Shown: piece after piece, positions 16,337-25,087 of the stretch
Layout: each line of letters begins with the position of its first letter
How positions within the stretch are numbered: position 1 is the stretch's first letter
NCBI RefSeq assembly: GCF_000425625.1
Contig: NZ_KE384411.1
Coordinates: 1-64,000 of the forward strand
From: Stutzerimonas azotifigens DSM 17556
GTDB taxonomy: Bacteria > Pseudomonadota > Gammaproteobacteria > Pseudomonadales > Pseudomonadaceae
Length of the DNA: 64,000 nucleotides
Direction: 5' to 3'
Made by a program: the position numbers and the translations under genes
Notes under the pieces: model-generated
What the model was told of the DNA's origin: nothing
Seen by the model: the letters and a program-made list of their open reading frames with translations, nothing else
Database searches by the model: none

Positions 16337-17797
16337 ATGCCATCCACACTAGACTTCGCTCCACAGGCCCTGTCGAACGAAGACCGCATGAAGCGCTACG
16401 AGAAGTTTGCCGACGAAATCGCCGAGCTGGTTCGCACCGGCGTGCTCGCACCGGGCGAAAAGGTGCCTTCGGTACGCCACGCCAGCCGCACCTACGGCGT
16501 CAGCCCCTCCACCGTGTTCCAGGCCTATTACCTGCTGGAGGCCCGGGGGCTGATCCAGGCGCGAGCGCGCTCTGGCTACTTCGTCAGGGAAAGCGCCAAG
16601 CGCCCGCTGCACGAGCCGGACATCGGCCCGCGCATGGCCGAGACCACCGAGGTCGGCGTCAGCGACCTGGTGTTCTCGGTGCTGGCATCGCTGGGCGACC
16701 CGGACACCGTGCCGTTCGGCTCGGCCTTCCCCAGCCCGGAGCTCTTTCCCCTGCAACGGCTGGCGCGCTCCATGGGCCAGGCGGTGCGGGAGATGCCGCC
16801 GCAACAGGTGATCACCGAAATGACCCGCGGCAACCCCGACCTGCGTCGGCAGATCGCCCTGCGCTACATGGTCAGCGGCGTGATGCTGCCGATGGACGAG
16901 CTGATCATCACCAGCGGCGCGATGGAAGCGCTGAACCTCTGCCTGCAGGTGGCCACCGTGCCGGGCGATCTGGTGGCGATCGAGGCCCCGGCGTTCTACG
17001 CCACCCTGCAGGTGCTCGAACGCCTGAAACTCAAGGCGGTGGAGATCCCGGTGCACCCGCGCGAGGGCATCGACCTCGACGTGCTGGAGGAGAGCCTCGA
17101 GCGCCTGCCGATCAAGGCCTGCTGGCTGATGAGCCATCTGCAGAACCCGATCGGCGCGAGCATGACTGCGGAGAAGAAGGAACGTCTCTACCGGCTGCTG
17201 CAACGCCATGACGTGCCGCTGATCGAGGACGACGTCTACGCCGAGCTGTACTTCACCAAGGAGCGCCCGCGCCCGGTCAAGAGCCACGACCGCAAGGGCC
17301 TGGTTATGCACTGCAGCTCGTTCTCCAAGAGCCTGGCGCCGGGCTACCGCATCGGCTGGGTCGCAGGCGGGCGCTATGCCGAGCAGATCGCCCGGCTCAA
17401 GCTGATGACCACCATCTCGCCGTCGGTACCGGCACAGGCGGCGATTGCCGATTACCTGCAGCACGGCGGCTTCGACCGCCATCTGCGCAAGCTGCGCCAC
17501 ACGCTGGAGATGCAGCAGGGCCAGATGCTCGCCTCGGCCGCGCGGCACTTCCCGGCCGAAACGCGGGTCACCCGGCCGTCCGGTGGCTACTTCCTGTGGT
17601 TCGAATTCCCCCAGCAGGTCGATTCCCTGCAGTTGCTGCAACTGGCGCTGGCGCAGGGCATCAGCCTGGCGCCGGGGCCAATCTTCTCGGCGACCCAGCG
17701 CTTTCGCAACTGCGCGCGGCTCAACTACGGCAGCCCCTGGGACGGCCGCAGCGAAGCGGCCATGGAACTGCTCGGGCGCATGATCCGCTCGTTCTGA
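16337..17797 (+). CDS. mpaR: MocR-type (GntR-aminotransferase) regulator, MpaR-like
   Basis: A 486-residue MocR regulator. Residues about 18-85 form a GntR winged helix ([12 protein letters not shown]-like start, [40 protein letters not shown]). Residues about 120-480 form a class I aminotransferase fold with the PLP lysine in [15 protein letters not shown]. The position beside the reductase and ccoN matches MpaR (PA4132), known to regulate this cluster in P. aeruginosa during cyanogenesis. ATG 16337 gives full family length; the ribosome site is weak, and the ATG at 16388 is an alternative. The symbol rests on synteny and domain type. Confidence 0.88.
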   Translation: MPSTLDFAPQALSNEDRMKRYEKFADEIAELVRTGVLAPGEKVPSVRHASRTYGVSPSTVFQAYYLLEARGLIQARARSGYFVRESAKRPLHEPDIGPRMAETTEVGVSDLVFSVLASLGDPDTVPFGSAFPSPELFPLQRLARSMGQAVREMPPQQVITEMTRGNPDLRRQIALRYMVSGVMLPMDELIITSGAMEALNLCLQVATVPGDLVAIEAPAFYATLQVLERLKLKAVEIPVHPREGIDLDVLEESLERLPIKACWLMSHLQNPIGASMTAEKKERLYRLLQRHDVPLIEDDVYAELYFTKERPRPVKSHDRKGLVMHCSSFSKSLAPGYRIGWVAGGRYAEQIARLKLMTTISPSVPAQAAIADYLQHGGFDRHLRKLRHTLEMQQGQMLASAARHFPAETRVTRPSGGYFLWFEFPQQVDSLQLLQLALAQGISLAPGPIFSATQRFRNCARLNYGSPWDGRSEAAMELLGRMIRSF

Positions 17798-17805
17798 TAC
17801 GTATC
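17796..17805. promoter_or_regulatory. GATACGTATC palindrome before ccoN
   Basis: A perfect 10-bp palindrome overlaps the end of the regulator gene and lies about 90 bp before ccoN. With the preceding bases it contains CTGATAC, whose complement GTATCAG is at 16140-16146 in front of the regulator. It is a candidate half-site pair for the MocR protein, but short enough to be chance. Confidence 0.3.
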
Positions 17806-17895
17806 TCAACGCCTCATCTGAATCTGTTTATCGGCAGGACCGGTGCGGACAATGCGCGACGTTGGAACAGTCCCGCAGCCGCCGAAGGTCCTCCG

Positions 17896-19329
17896 ATGCA
17901 CACAACCGCCTCCTCCTCCCCCTACAACTACAGGGTCGTCCGCCAGTTCGCCCTGATGACTGTCGTCTGGGGCGTACTGGGCATGGCGCTCGGCGTATTC
18001 ATCGCCGCGCAGTTGGTCTGGCCCGCACTCAACTTCGACACGCCCTGGCTGAGCTTCGGTCGGCTGCGACCGCTGCACACCAGCCTGGTGATCTTCGGCT
18101 TCGCCGGCAGCGCGCAGTTCGCCGCCAGCTATTACACCGTACAGCGCACCTGCCAGGTACGCCTGTTCTCCGACGGCCTGGCGGGCTTCACCTTCTGGGG
18201 CTGGCAGGCGGTGGTGCTGATCCTGCTGGTCACCCTGCCGCAGGGCCTGACCACCACCAAGGAATACGCCGAGATCGAATTCACCGGTGCGGTGTGGATG
18301 GGCATCGTCTGGGTCGCCTACGGCGTCGTCTTCTTCACTACCCTGGTGCAGCGCAGGGTCAGCCACCTCTACGTCGGCAACTGGTTCTTCGGCGCCTTCA
18401 TCCTGGTGATCGCCATGCTGCACGTGGTCAACCACTTGGCCATTCCGGTGAGCTGGTTCAAGTCGTACTCGATCTACGCAGGCGCGACCGACGCCATGGC
18501 GCAGTGGTGGTACGGCCACAACGCCGTGGGCTTCTTCCTCACCACCGGCTTCCTCGGGATGATGTACTACTTCGTGCCCAAGCAGGCCGAGCGCCCGGTG
18601 TATTCCTATCGCCTGTCGATCGTGCACTTCTGGGCGCTGATCAGCCTGTACATCTGGGCCGGCCCGCACCACCTGCACTACACCGCCCTGCCCGACTGGG
18701 CGCAGTCGCTCGGCATGGCGATGTCGATCATCCTGCTGGCACCGAGCTGGGGCGGCATGATCAACGGCATGATGACCCTCTCCGGCGCCTGGCACAAACT
18801 GCGCACCGACCCGATCCTGCGCTTCCTGGTGGTCTCCCTGGCCTTCTACGGCATGTCCACCTTCGAGGGCCCGATGATGGCCATCAAGACCGTCAACGCC
18901 CTGTCTCACTACACCGACTGGACCATCGGCCACGTGCATGCCGGCGCCCTCGGCTGGGTGGCGATGATCACCTTCGGCTCGCTCTACCACCTGATCCCGA
19001 AGGTCTACGGCCGCGAGCGCATGCACAGCATCGCGCTGATCAACCTGCACTTCTGGCTGGCGACCATCGGCACCGTGCTCTACATCGCCTCGATGTGGGT
19101 CAACGGCATCACCCAGGGCCTGATGTGGCGCGCGGTAAACGAGGACGGCACCCTCACCTACTCGTTCGTCGAAGCGCTGGAAGCCAGCCACCCCGGCTTC
19201 GTGGTGCGCTGGGTCGGTGGACTGTTCTTTCTCACCGGCATGCTGCTGATGGCCTACAACACCTGGCGCACCGTGCGCGGCGGTGTCACCGAATCGCGCA
19301 TCGCTGCCCTGCAGCCGCAACTCAACTGA
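17896..19329 (+). CDS. ccoN: Orphan cbb3-type cytochrome c oxidase subunit I (CcoN)
   Basis: A 477-residue heme-copper oxidase catalytic subunit with about 12 membrane spans. Heme and copper histidine regions are visible: [44 protein letters not shown] and [15 protein letters not shown]. The usual ccoO and ccoP genes are absent. The next gene is a tiny Cys-rich protein. This matches the orphan ccoN4 locus (PA4133) of P. aeruginosa, whose product combines with CcoO/CcoP encoded elsewhere and supports growth under cyanide. GAAGG seven bases before ATG 17896 fixes the start. Confidence 0.93.
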   Translation: MHTTASSSPYNYRVVRQFALMTVVWGVLGMALGVFIAAQLVWPALNFDTPWLSFGRLRPLHTSLVIFGFAGSAQFAASYYTVQRTCQVRLFSDGLAGFTFWGWQAVVLILLVTLPQGLTTTKEYAEIEFTGAVWMGIVWVAYGVVFFTTLVQRRVSHLYVGNWFFGAFILVIAMLHVVNHLAIPVSWFKSYSIYAGATDAMAQWWYGHNAVGFFLTTGFLGMMYYFVPKQAERPVYSYRLSIVHFWALISLYIWAGPHHLHYTALPDWAQSLGMAMSIILLAPSWGGMINGMMTLSGAWHKLRTDPILRFLVVSLAFYGMSTFEGPMMAIKTVNALSHYTDWTIGHVHAGALGWVAMITFGSLYHLIPKVYGRERMHSIALINLHFWLATIGTVLYIASMWVNGITQGLMWRAVNEDGTLTYSFVEALEASHPGFVVRWVGGLFFLTGMLLMAYNTWRTVRGGVTESRIAALQPQLN

Positions 19330-19339
19330 GGGCCACGCC

Positions 19340-19573
19340 ATGCACGAAGCCTTCTGCACCCTCGCGCTGCTCGGCACCTTCTTCCTGGGCGCGCACCTGC
19401 ATCTCGGCCGGCGCGACACGCAGGACCTGGACCGGGCGGCCATGCTGCCCTTTGCCGACGACCCCGAGGTCGCGCGGCGAATGGAGCGGGAGATCCGTCG
19501 CAGCCGCACCGGCTGCAGCTGCCCGGGCGCTTGCGACGGCAGCTGCCGCCATCACCAGCGGATGGACATGTGA
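19340..19573 (+). CDS. Small membrane-anchored Cys-rich protein downstream of ccoN
   Basis: A 77-residue protein starting 10 bases after ccoN, probably cotranscribed. It has one N-terminal hydrophobic segment (about residues 3-18, FCTLALLGTFFLGAHLHLG) and a charged middle. The C-terminus carries four cysteines and a histidine pair: CSCPGACDGSCRHH (about 59-72). It sits where PA4134 lies in P. aeruginosa. It could act as a CcoQ-like accessory or a metal-handling factor for the oxidase; this is inference from position and composition. Confidence 0.7.
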   Translation: MHEAFCTLALLGTFFLGAHLHLGRRDTQDLDRAAMLPFADDPEVARRMEREIRRSRTGCSCPGACDGSCRHHQRMDM

Positions 19574-19792
19574 CACCGGCTGGTCTGATACCCGCCATCC
19601 CCGCCGCATAAATCGACGGCCGACGCGGGAAAGGCGTAGGATTTCGCCCTCGGTTTTGCGGCCAACGCCCTTTCAAGCGCTCCCTTCCAGCCCGCACGCC
19701 CCGGACGAACCGGGGCGGCGCGCCTGCGTTCGGGCGGCGCGGGCGACCACCGCATCCGAACCACCCGAACGACCTGGAGGCATGCGGCGGCA

Positions 19793-20995
19793 ATGGCGAA
19801 ACAGAAGTGGGCAGCGTATCCCTGGGTGTGCTTCGCCATGTGCGTGGGCGTGATGGGCACGGCGCTCATCTCGCCGCTGTACCCGCTGTACCAGGAGGCC
19901 TGGCAACTGCGCACCAGCGACATCTCGCTGATCTACGTGACCTACATGGTCGGCGCGCTGACCGGGCTGCTGTTCATGGGGAGGCTGTCCGACTCGCTGG
20001 GCTTTCGCGCGACCATGACGACCGGGCTGCTGCTCGGCTGGATCGGCACCCTGCTGACCATGCTCGCCTGGAACCTCGCCAGCCTGAACGCCGGGCGCTT
20101 CGCCGTGGGGCTGTCGTCCAGCCTGATCGTCACCAGCGCCTCGGTAGGGCTGATGCAGATCTGCCGCGAAGGCGCCATGCATCGCGTCTCCACCATCACC
20201 AGCTTCCTGCTCGCCTTCGGCTTCGGCCTGGGGCCGATCACCGGCGGGCTGATCGGCCAGTGGCTGCCGCGGCCGCTGGTCACCACCTACCTGCCGACGC
20301 TGGTGCTCGGCCTGCTGGCGATCTACGCGCTCAGGCGCATCGACCTGGAGCCCCATGCCGCCGCCACGCCCGGCACGCCGTTCGGCTGGAAAGCGCTCGT
20401 GCCGCGCCTGAGCTGGGCCAGCCGCGGGGATTCGCTGGCCTACACGCTGACCTGCGCCTGCCCGTTCTTCGCCTTCGGCGTGTTCGGCGTGTACGCCTCC
20501 ATGGCCCCGCTGTTCCTGGACAGGATGGTGGCCTGGCACGGCCCGGTGGTCAGCGGCACCTCCATCGGCGCCATCCTGCTGGCCTCGGCGGCCGTGCAGC
20601 TGGCCTGCGCCCGGCTGGACGTGCGCTGGTGCGGCTTCCTCGGCCTGCTGGCGATCGTCCTCAGCAACGCCCTGCTGGTGCTCAACTTCCAGGTCGGCTC
20701 GACGCTGGTGTTCGCCGCCGGCGTCTGCGCCGCGGCGGCCGGCCACGGCATGGGCCTGCTGGCCGGCATCAGCATGGTCAACCGCATCGCCAGCCCGGCG
20801 CAGCGTTCCGGCCTGCTGTCGACCTACCTGGTCTGCGGCTACATCGGCGCCATCGTGCCGCTGATCGCCGCCGGCTGGATCGCCGACCACTTCGGCCTGC
20901 CGACCGCGATCTCGGTGCTGGGGATGACGGTGGTGGTGCTGGCCACGCCGGCGGCGGTGGGCTTCTTCAGGCATCCGAAGATGCGCGAGGCCTGA
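19793..20995 (+). CDS. MFS transporter
   Basis: A 400-residue major facilitator with 12 predicted spans. The loop 2-3 signature is visible as GRLSDSLGFRATMTTG (about residues 63-78), and there is a large hydrophilic central loop (RRIDLEPHAAATPGTPF). The second half contains GLLSTYLVCGYIGAIVPLIA. It is a probable drug or metabolite exporter; no substrate can be assigned. The gene stands alone between the ccoN unit and the convergent MarR gene. Confidence 0.88.
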   Translation: MAKQKWAAYPWVCFAMCVGVMGTALISPLYPLYQEAWQLRTSDISLIYVTYMVGALTGLLFMGRLSDSLGFRATMTTGLLLGWIGTLLTMLAWNLASLNAGRFAVGLSSSLIVTSASVGLMQICREGAMHRVSTITSFLLAFGFGLGPITGGLIGQWLPRPLVTTYLPTLVLGLLAIYALRRIDLEPHAAATPGTPFGWKALVPRLSWASRGDSLAYTLTCACPFFAFGVFGVYASMAPLFLDRMVAWHGPVVSGTSIGAILLASAAVQLACARLDVRWCGFLGLLAIVLSNALLVLNFQVGSTLVFAAGVCAAAAGHGMGLLAGISMVNRIASPAQRSGLLSTYLVCGYIGAIVPLIAAGWIADHFGLPTAISVLGMTVVVLATPAAVGFFRHPKMREA

Positions 20996-21061
20996 GATGG
21001 CGCCGGGGCCAGGCGACCTCGTCGCCCGGTCGGGTTCACGGAGGGTCGGCGTGCCACTTCG

Positions 21062-21574
21062 TCAGACGGATTCGTCCAGCGCAGCCGCGACCGGGCAGTC
21101 GGTGCAGACGCCCGGGTCGCAAAGACGGCAAACCGAATAGGCCTGATCGAGGTCGTGCACCAGGCTTTTCAGCAGCTTCCCGGTCAGCCGCCCGAGCGTC
21201 TCGCGCTCGGCAGGTTCCAGCGCCGCCAGGGCGTGTGCGATGCGCTGCTGCCGCACCGCCAGGATCGCCGCGCAGTTCCTTTCGCCACCACCCGTGAGGT
21301 ACAGCGCGACGGCACGCCGGTCACGTTCGGACGGCCTGCGCTCGACCACCCCCTCCGCGACGAGCCGGTCGATGAGGCGCACGGCGCCAGGATGCGAAAG
21401 CCGCAGCGCCCGCCTCAGCCGCTCGATCGTCATGCCGGGCTCGTGCCCCAGCAGGGTGATGGCCGCTGCCGCCGGGCCCGGCTCGGGCGCCTCGTCCTGC
21501 GCCCCCTGCAGGACCGCATCGGACAAGGCGAGCGCCAGCGCCCCAACCATATTCTCAAGCTTCGTATCGTTCAC
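21062..21574 (-). CDS. MarR family regulator with a four-cysteine tail
   Basis: A 170-residue MarR regulator. The winged helix spans about residues 38-95 (MTIERLRRALRLSHPGAVRL, IDRLVAEGVVERRPSERDRR). A C-terminal extension carries CRLCDPGVCTDC (Cys149, 152, 157, 160), a CxxC-x4-CxxC pattern that could bind zinc or an iron-sulfur cluster or act as a thiol switch. It is divergent from a DUF417 gene, and inverted repeats lie between them. DUF417 includes E. coli RclC from the reactive-chlorine response, so redox sensing is a reasonable inference. Confidence 0.88.
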   Translation of the reverse strand: MNDTKLENMVGALALALSDAVLQGAQDEAPEPGPAAAAITLLGHEPGMTIERLRRALRLSHPGAVRLIDRLVAEGVVERRPSERDRRAVALYLTGGGERNCAAILAVRQQRIAHALAALEPAERETLGRLTGKLLKSLVHDLDQAYSVCRLCDPGVCTDCPVAAALDESV

Positions 21575-21586
21575 AGCGCAATATTA

Positions 21587-21640
21587 TATGCACGAAGCAT
21601 AGAAATCCAAGACAAATAATGTATGCTTGGCGCACACATT
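21587..21640. promoter_or_regulatory. MarR-gene/DUF417 divergent operator region
   Basis: Two symmetric sites lie in the shared promoter: TATGC-N5-GCATA at 21587-21601, next to the MarR start, and an imperfect palindrome at 21618-21640 with AATGT/ACATT outer and TGC/GCA inner arms, just before the DUF417 ribosome site. Position and symmetry fit repression of both genes by the MarR protein. Confidence 0.55.
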
Positions 21641-21653
21641 CGAGGAGCGTGCC

Positions 21654-22172
21654 ATGCAACAGATCATCGACGTCACCACCACCCACCGTTCCGTTCACAC
21701 CGCACAGGCGGCAACCGCGAGCCGCGCGATCGCGCTGGCTGGCGTAGTCCTTCCGCTGCTGATGATCGGCCTGTTGAAGTTCACCCAGATCGAAGTCGAT
21801 GCGCTCAAGCCGCTGATCGGCGGCACACCCTGGCTGGCCTGGCTCTATACGGTCTTCGGCGAAGCGGGCGCCTCTTATCTCTTGGGCACCGTCGAGCTGG
21901 TGACGGCCGCGCTGCTGATCGCCTCGCCCTGGTCCGCCCGTGCCGCCGTGGCCGGCGGCCTGCTCGCCGCCCTCACCTTCCTGACGACCGTATCGACCAT
22001 GCTCGCGCTACCCATCTGGGAAACCGAATCCGGTGGCTTCCCATGGCTGAATGCGCTTGGCTCCTTCCTGATCAAGGACGTCGCGCTGCTGGGCGTGAGC
22101 CTGGTGGTGCTGGTGGAAGGCCTCGGACGCCTGCGCGGCCATGCCGGGCAGACCCGGGGCGAAGGAAACTGA
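21654..22172 (+). CDS. DUF417 family membrane protein (RclC/YkgB-like)
   Basis: A 172-residue inner-membrane protein with about four spans. Family motifs are LLMIGLLKFTQIEVDALKPL, IGGTPWLAWLYTVFGEAGAS and ETESGGFPWLNALGSFLIKD. In E. coli a DUF417 protein (RclC) belongs to the reactive-chlorine resistance operon. ATG 21654 follows GAGGAG by six bases. Its 3' end is repeated, decayed, at 36815-37020, and the two copies bracket the catabolic island. A remnant of an AraC regulator tail follows directly. Confidence 0.9.
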   Translation: MQQIIDVTTTHRSVHTAQAATASRAIALAGVVLPLLMIGLLKFTQIEVDALKPLIGGTPWLAWLYTVFGEAGASYLLGTVELVTAALLIASPWSARAAVAGGLLAALTFLTTVSTMLALPIWETESGGFPWLNALGSFLIKDVALLGVSLVVLVEGLGRLRGHAGQTRGEGN

Positions 22173-22250
22173 GCGTGCACGAGCGAGGGACGCCCTCGCT
22201 CCACCCGGGCGGCTACAGCCGCCCGAACTTCTGCCGGTACTGCGCCGGCG
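21966..22250 (+). repeat. Left direct repeat bracketing the catabolic island
   Basis: About 285 bp comprising the last ~207 bp of the DUF417 gene, a short spacer and the tail of an AraC-type gene. It is repeated in the same orientation, with point changes and small indels, at 36815-37100. This left copy is the intact one for DUF417. The two copies enclose about 14.6 kb. Confidence 0.9.
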
Positions 22251-22263
22251 TCAGTTTGTGCGG
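22213..22263 (-). pseudogene. 3' remnant of an AraC family regulator
   Basis: The last 16-17 codons read RQPHKLTPAQYRQKFGRL before a TAG. This is a typical C-terminal end of AraC/XylS regulators, just after the second helix-turn-helix. Upstream the frame continues into sequence with no AraC resemblance, so the rest of the gene is missing. AraC-type regulators often accompany DUF417 genes. The remnant was probably cut when the island arrived. Confidence 0.6.
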
Positions 22264-22521
22264 CTGTCGCGTAGGGTGGTCGTGGCCAATCAACCGGAGG
22301 CGATCAGCCATTGCCCGGTGACCCGGGCGGCATTGGATGAGGCTGCGAGGGAAGCGAGTGTGGCGGAACGATTGGTGGTGCCGGGTGGTGGGGTGCGATG
22401 GGCTGGTTCGGCCAGGGGCCGACACCAGCAGGCGCTTCCTTGCGCTAGCTCAGCATCAACCGATCACGTTATCTATAGTTTGCAAAGGGATGAGCCACGC
22501 TCTATTCCACACCGAGGGGTG

Positions 22522-22542
22522 GCTACCCTTTGGGAGGGTAGC
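22522..22542. terminator. Hairpin at the 3' end of the catabolic operon
   Basis: GCTACCCT - 5 bp - AGGGTAGC forms a perfect 8-bp stem about 37 bp beyond the semialdehyde dehydrogenase stop. No U-tract follows on either strand, so it may only stabilise a transcript end. The rest of 22264-22578 shows no gene. Confidence 0.4.
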
Positions 22543-22578
22543 AAGCCGCTCCCAGCGTTTATTTTCCTGCGAAGCGGA

Positions 22579-24156
22579 TCAGACTGCGTCCGTCGTCATC
22601 TCGCCATTCACCAGCCGGCGGATGCCCAGCGGATTGGCGTCTTTCAGCGGCTCGGGAAGGAGCCCGTCTGGATAGTTTTGATAGCACACCGGCCGCAAGA
22701 AGCGGTCGATTGCCAGGGTGCCAACCGAGGTACCGCGGGCATCCGAAGTCGCCGGGTAGGGGCCGCCGTGGACCATGGCATCACAGACCTCCACACCGGT
22801 CGGATAGCCATTGAGCAACAGGCGACCTGCCTTCTGCTCCAGCACCGGCACCAAGTCGCCAAAGGCATTGATATCCGCCGGCTCGGCGATCAACGTGGCG
22901 GTCAGTTGCCCGTGCAGGCCCAGCAATGCCTGGACCAACTGCGCCTTGTCCGCGACCTCAACGACCACTGTAGCCGGGCCGAAGACCTCTTCCTGCAGTA
23001 ACTTGTCGCCGTCCAAGAGCAGGCTGACGTCCGCCTGGAACAGCTGCGGCCTTGCCTGGTTTCCTGCCTGCGCCTGTCCGGCGAGGTGCTTGATTCCACT
23101 GTGGGCATGCAGCGCGGCGAGACCTTTCTCGTAGCTCTTCAACGTGCCGGTGTTGAGCATGGTCTGCGCTGGCTGGTCGGCCATGATGCTCGCCAAGCTC
23201 GCCAGGAAGGCGGAGAATTCCGGCGATCGGATGCCGACGACCAAGCCGGGATTCGTACAAAACTGACCGCAGCCCGTGACGACCGATGTAGCCAGTTCGT
23301 TAGCTACCAGCTCGCCACGCTGTTTGAGCGCTTCGGGCAATACCAGTACCGGGTTGACGCTTGACATCTCAGCGAATACGGGGATCGGCTGCGGGCGCGC
23401 TGCGGCCATGTCGCAAAGGGCTCGACCGCCCTTGAGCGAGCCAGTGAAGCCCACAGCCTGGATCGCAGGGTGCTTGACCAAGGCTTCGCCAACCCCGCTC
23501 CCGTAGATCATGTTGAACACACCCTTCGGCATGCCAGTTTTCTCAGCCGCGCGAATAATGGCATCGGCCACGCATTCGGCGGTCGCCATGTGTCCACTGT
23601 GAGCCTTGAAGACCACCGGACATCCGGCCGCCAACGCCGCGGCGGTGTCGCCACCGGCGGTGGAGAAAGCCAGCGGAAAGTTGGAAGCTCCGAACACGGC
23701 GACCGGTCCGACACCCATTTTGCATTGGCGCATGTCCACGCGCGGCATTGGCTTGCGGTCGAGTATTGCGGTATCGATGCGGGCACCATAGAAGTCGCCA
23801 CGGCGCAAGACCTTGGCGAACAGGCGCATCTGATTACTGGTTCTCCCCCGCTCGCCGGCAATACGGACAGCCGGCAGGGCCGTTTCCCGGGACACTAGCG
23901 AAATGAAGTCGTCACCGAACGCATCGAGTTCATTGGCGATGGCATCAAGAAAGTCGGCTCGCCTGGCTGCAGGCAGGGCACGGTAGACTGGATAGCACGC
24001 CCCGGCGGCACGCGCAGCGTCATCTACTTCGCCTGGCGTAGCCTGGCAGAAATCATAGGGTAACTGTTCGCCAGTGCCGGCATCGTAACTGTAGACGCGC
24101 CTCTCGCCTTCGCCACTACGCGCCCCTGCGATGTAGTTTTTGCCCAGTAGTTGCAT
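22579..24156 (-). CDS. Alpha-ketoglutaric semialdehyde (2,5-dioxovalerate) dehydrogenase
   Basis: A 525-residue aldehyde dehydrogenase of the KGSADH branch, oxidising 2,5-dioxopentanoate to 2-oxoglutarate with NAD(P)+. Catalytic residues are Asn159 (GASNFPLAF), Glu263 (FAEMSS) and Cys300 (GCGQFCTNPG). The C-terminal GYPTGVEVCDAMVHGGPYPA block is characteristic of KGSADH enzymes of glucarate, arabinose and hydroxyproline breakdown. AAGGAG precedes ATG 24156. It is the last gene of the leftward operon and defines the exit point to the TCA cycle. Confidence 0.93.
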   Translation of the reverse strand: MQLLGKNYIAGARSGEGERRVYSYDAGTGEQLPYDFCQATPGEVDDAARAAGACYPVYRALPAARRADFLDAIANELDAFGDDFISLVSRETALPAVRIAGERGRTSNQMRLFAKVLRRGDFYGARIDTAILDRKPMPRVDMRQCKMGVGPVAVFGASNFPLAFSTAGGDTAAALAAGCPVVFKAHSGHMATAECVADAIIRAAEKTGMPKGVFNMIYGSGVGEALVKHPAIQAVGFTGSLKGGRALCDMAAARPQPIPVFAEMSSVNPVLVLPEALKQRGELVANELATSVVTGCGQFCTNPGLVVGIRSPEFSAFLASLASIMADQPAQTMLNTGTLKSYEKGLAALHAHSGIKHLAGQAQAGNQARPQLFQADVSLLLDGDKLLQEEVFGPATVVVEVADKAQLVQALLGLHGQLTATLIAEPADINAFGDLVPVLEQKAGRLLLNGYPTGVEVCDAMVHGGPYPATSDARGTSVGTLAIDRFLRPVCYQNYPDGLLPEPLKDANPLGIRRLVNGEMTTDAV

Positions 24157-24291
24157 ATCATCTCCTTAACCCGATTGGATAGAAGCCGGCGTCAGCGCGT
24201 ATTTCGAAAGCATTCTTTATTTGAAAGCGAAGCTTGGTCCGTAACCAAGTTGCATGGAAATATCGCCACATGCAGGAATCAATGCATTCGG

Positions 24292-24582
24292 CTACGCCCA
24301 TTGAATACGCTTAAAAGGCGTAACTTCGATGGAATTCCAGACACCTTGTTGGTAATAGATTTCCTGGGCGAGATACTCGTCCACACCCGAGCGGTCCGCT
24401 GCTTCGCAAAAGACGATGGAGCCAATCATGCGTCCATCGTTATCGAGCAAAGCCCCACCATCGACAACTACGCCTTTCGCCTTCAGCTCCAAGATGCATT
24501 TCATGTGCGCTTCGCGCCCCGCCAACCGCTTTTCGAGCGTGCCGGGAGCCGTGCTGTCACGCGCGACGATTGCGAACAACAT
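24292..24582 (-). CDS. YciI family protein
   Basis: A 96-residue YCII-type protein, a ferredoxin-like dimeric alpha/beta fold related to muconolactone isomerase. It starts MLFAIVARD, has GREAHMKCILELKAKGVVVD in the middle and IYYQQGVWNSIEVTPFKRI at the end. The conserved catalytic-type His/Asp pair is only partly evident. The start follows the upstream NTF2-like stop by three bases, so they are cotranscribed. It may act on a lactone or enol intermediate; this is inference from operon membership. Confidence 0.85.
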   Translation of the reverse strand: MLFAIVARDSTAPGTLEKRLAGREAHMKCILELKAKGVVVDGGALLDNDGRMIGSIVFCEAADRSGVDEYLAQEIYYQQGVWNSIEVTPFKRIQWA

Positions 24583-24585
24583 GGC

Positions 24586-25056
24586 TCAGTTCCCTTCGAT
24601 CCGTGGCGGAACCCCAGGCGCCTCGAGGCTGTATCCCCGGCCCGGGTAATCGAAGCCGAAAAGCTTGTTTTCCGACTCGGCCTTGTTCACGGGTGACGCG
24701 TAATACGCCCTGATCTCGACGATCCGTTCGATATTTTCGTCGAAGACGTACCATTCGTCCCCCCGCAAGACCTCACCGATGCCAGTCTTCCAGTGCGTCC
24801 ATTCGATGACCGCCTCGCGGCCATCGGAGCTGGCAAGCACTTTCTCTATGGACCATTGGGAACCCAGCGTCTTCACGCACCACAGCCAACCGTCCGCGAT
24901 AGCCCGGGCTCCACGCCAGGGCGCCCCAGGTAGTCCCGGAGGGAAATAATGAACCGCGTTATCACTGAAGCAGTCGACCAAGCCTTGATGATCAGCCCGG
25001 TTGCACATCGCAAAGTAATGTCGGATCAAGGCTTCGGCTTTTTCGGGCGGAGTCAT
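24586..25056 (-). CDS. NTF2-like/SnoaL-fold protein
   Basis: A 156-residue protein with a nuclear-transport-factor-2-like fold: an N-terminal helix pair (KAEALIRHYFAMCNRADHQG), VDCFSDNAVHYFPPGLPGAP, and C-terminal beta strands (EAVIEWTHWKTG, DEWYVFDENIERIVEIRAYY). Such pockets serve isomerases, dehydratases and hydrolases; no specific catalytic motif can be named. AGAGGA precedes ATG 25056. It lies between the cupin-like gene and the YciI gene in the island operon. Confidence 0.8.
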   Translation of the reverse strand: MTPPEKAEALIRHYFAMCNRADHQGLVDCFSDNAVHYFPPGLPGAPWRGARAIADGWLWCVKTLGSQWSIEKVLASSDGREAVIEWTHWKTGIGEVLRGDEWYVFDENIERIVEIRAYYASPVNKAESENKLFGFDYPGRGYSLEAPGVPPRIEGN

Positions 25057-25087
25057 GGAGTCAATCCTCTTTATGATTGTCGTGTCA

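Noticed and set aside
17798-17895. ANR/FNR box expected before a cbb3 oxidase gene
   Set aside because: No TTGAT-N4-ATCAA sequence was found in the gap. Control is more likely through the MocR-type regulator.
22264-22425. Upstream part of the leftward frame containing the AraC tail
   Set aside because: Only the last 17 codons resemble AraC. The earlier residues are Pro/Arg/His-rich and show no helix-turn-helix, so no complete gene is claimed.
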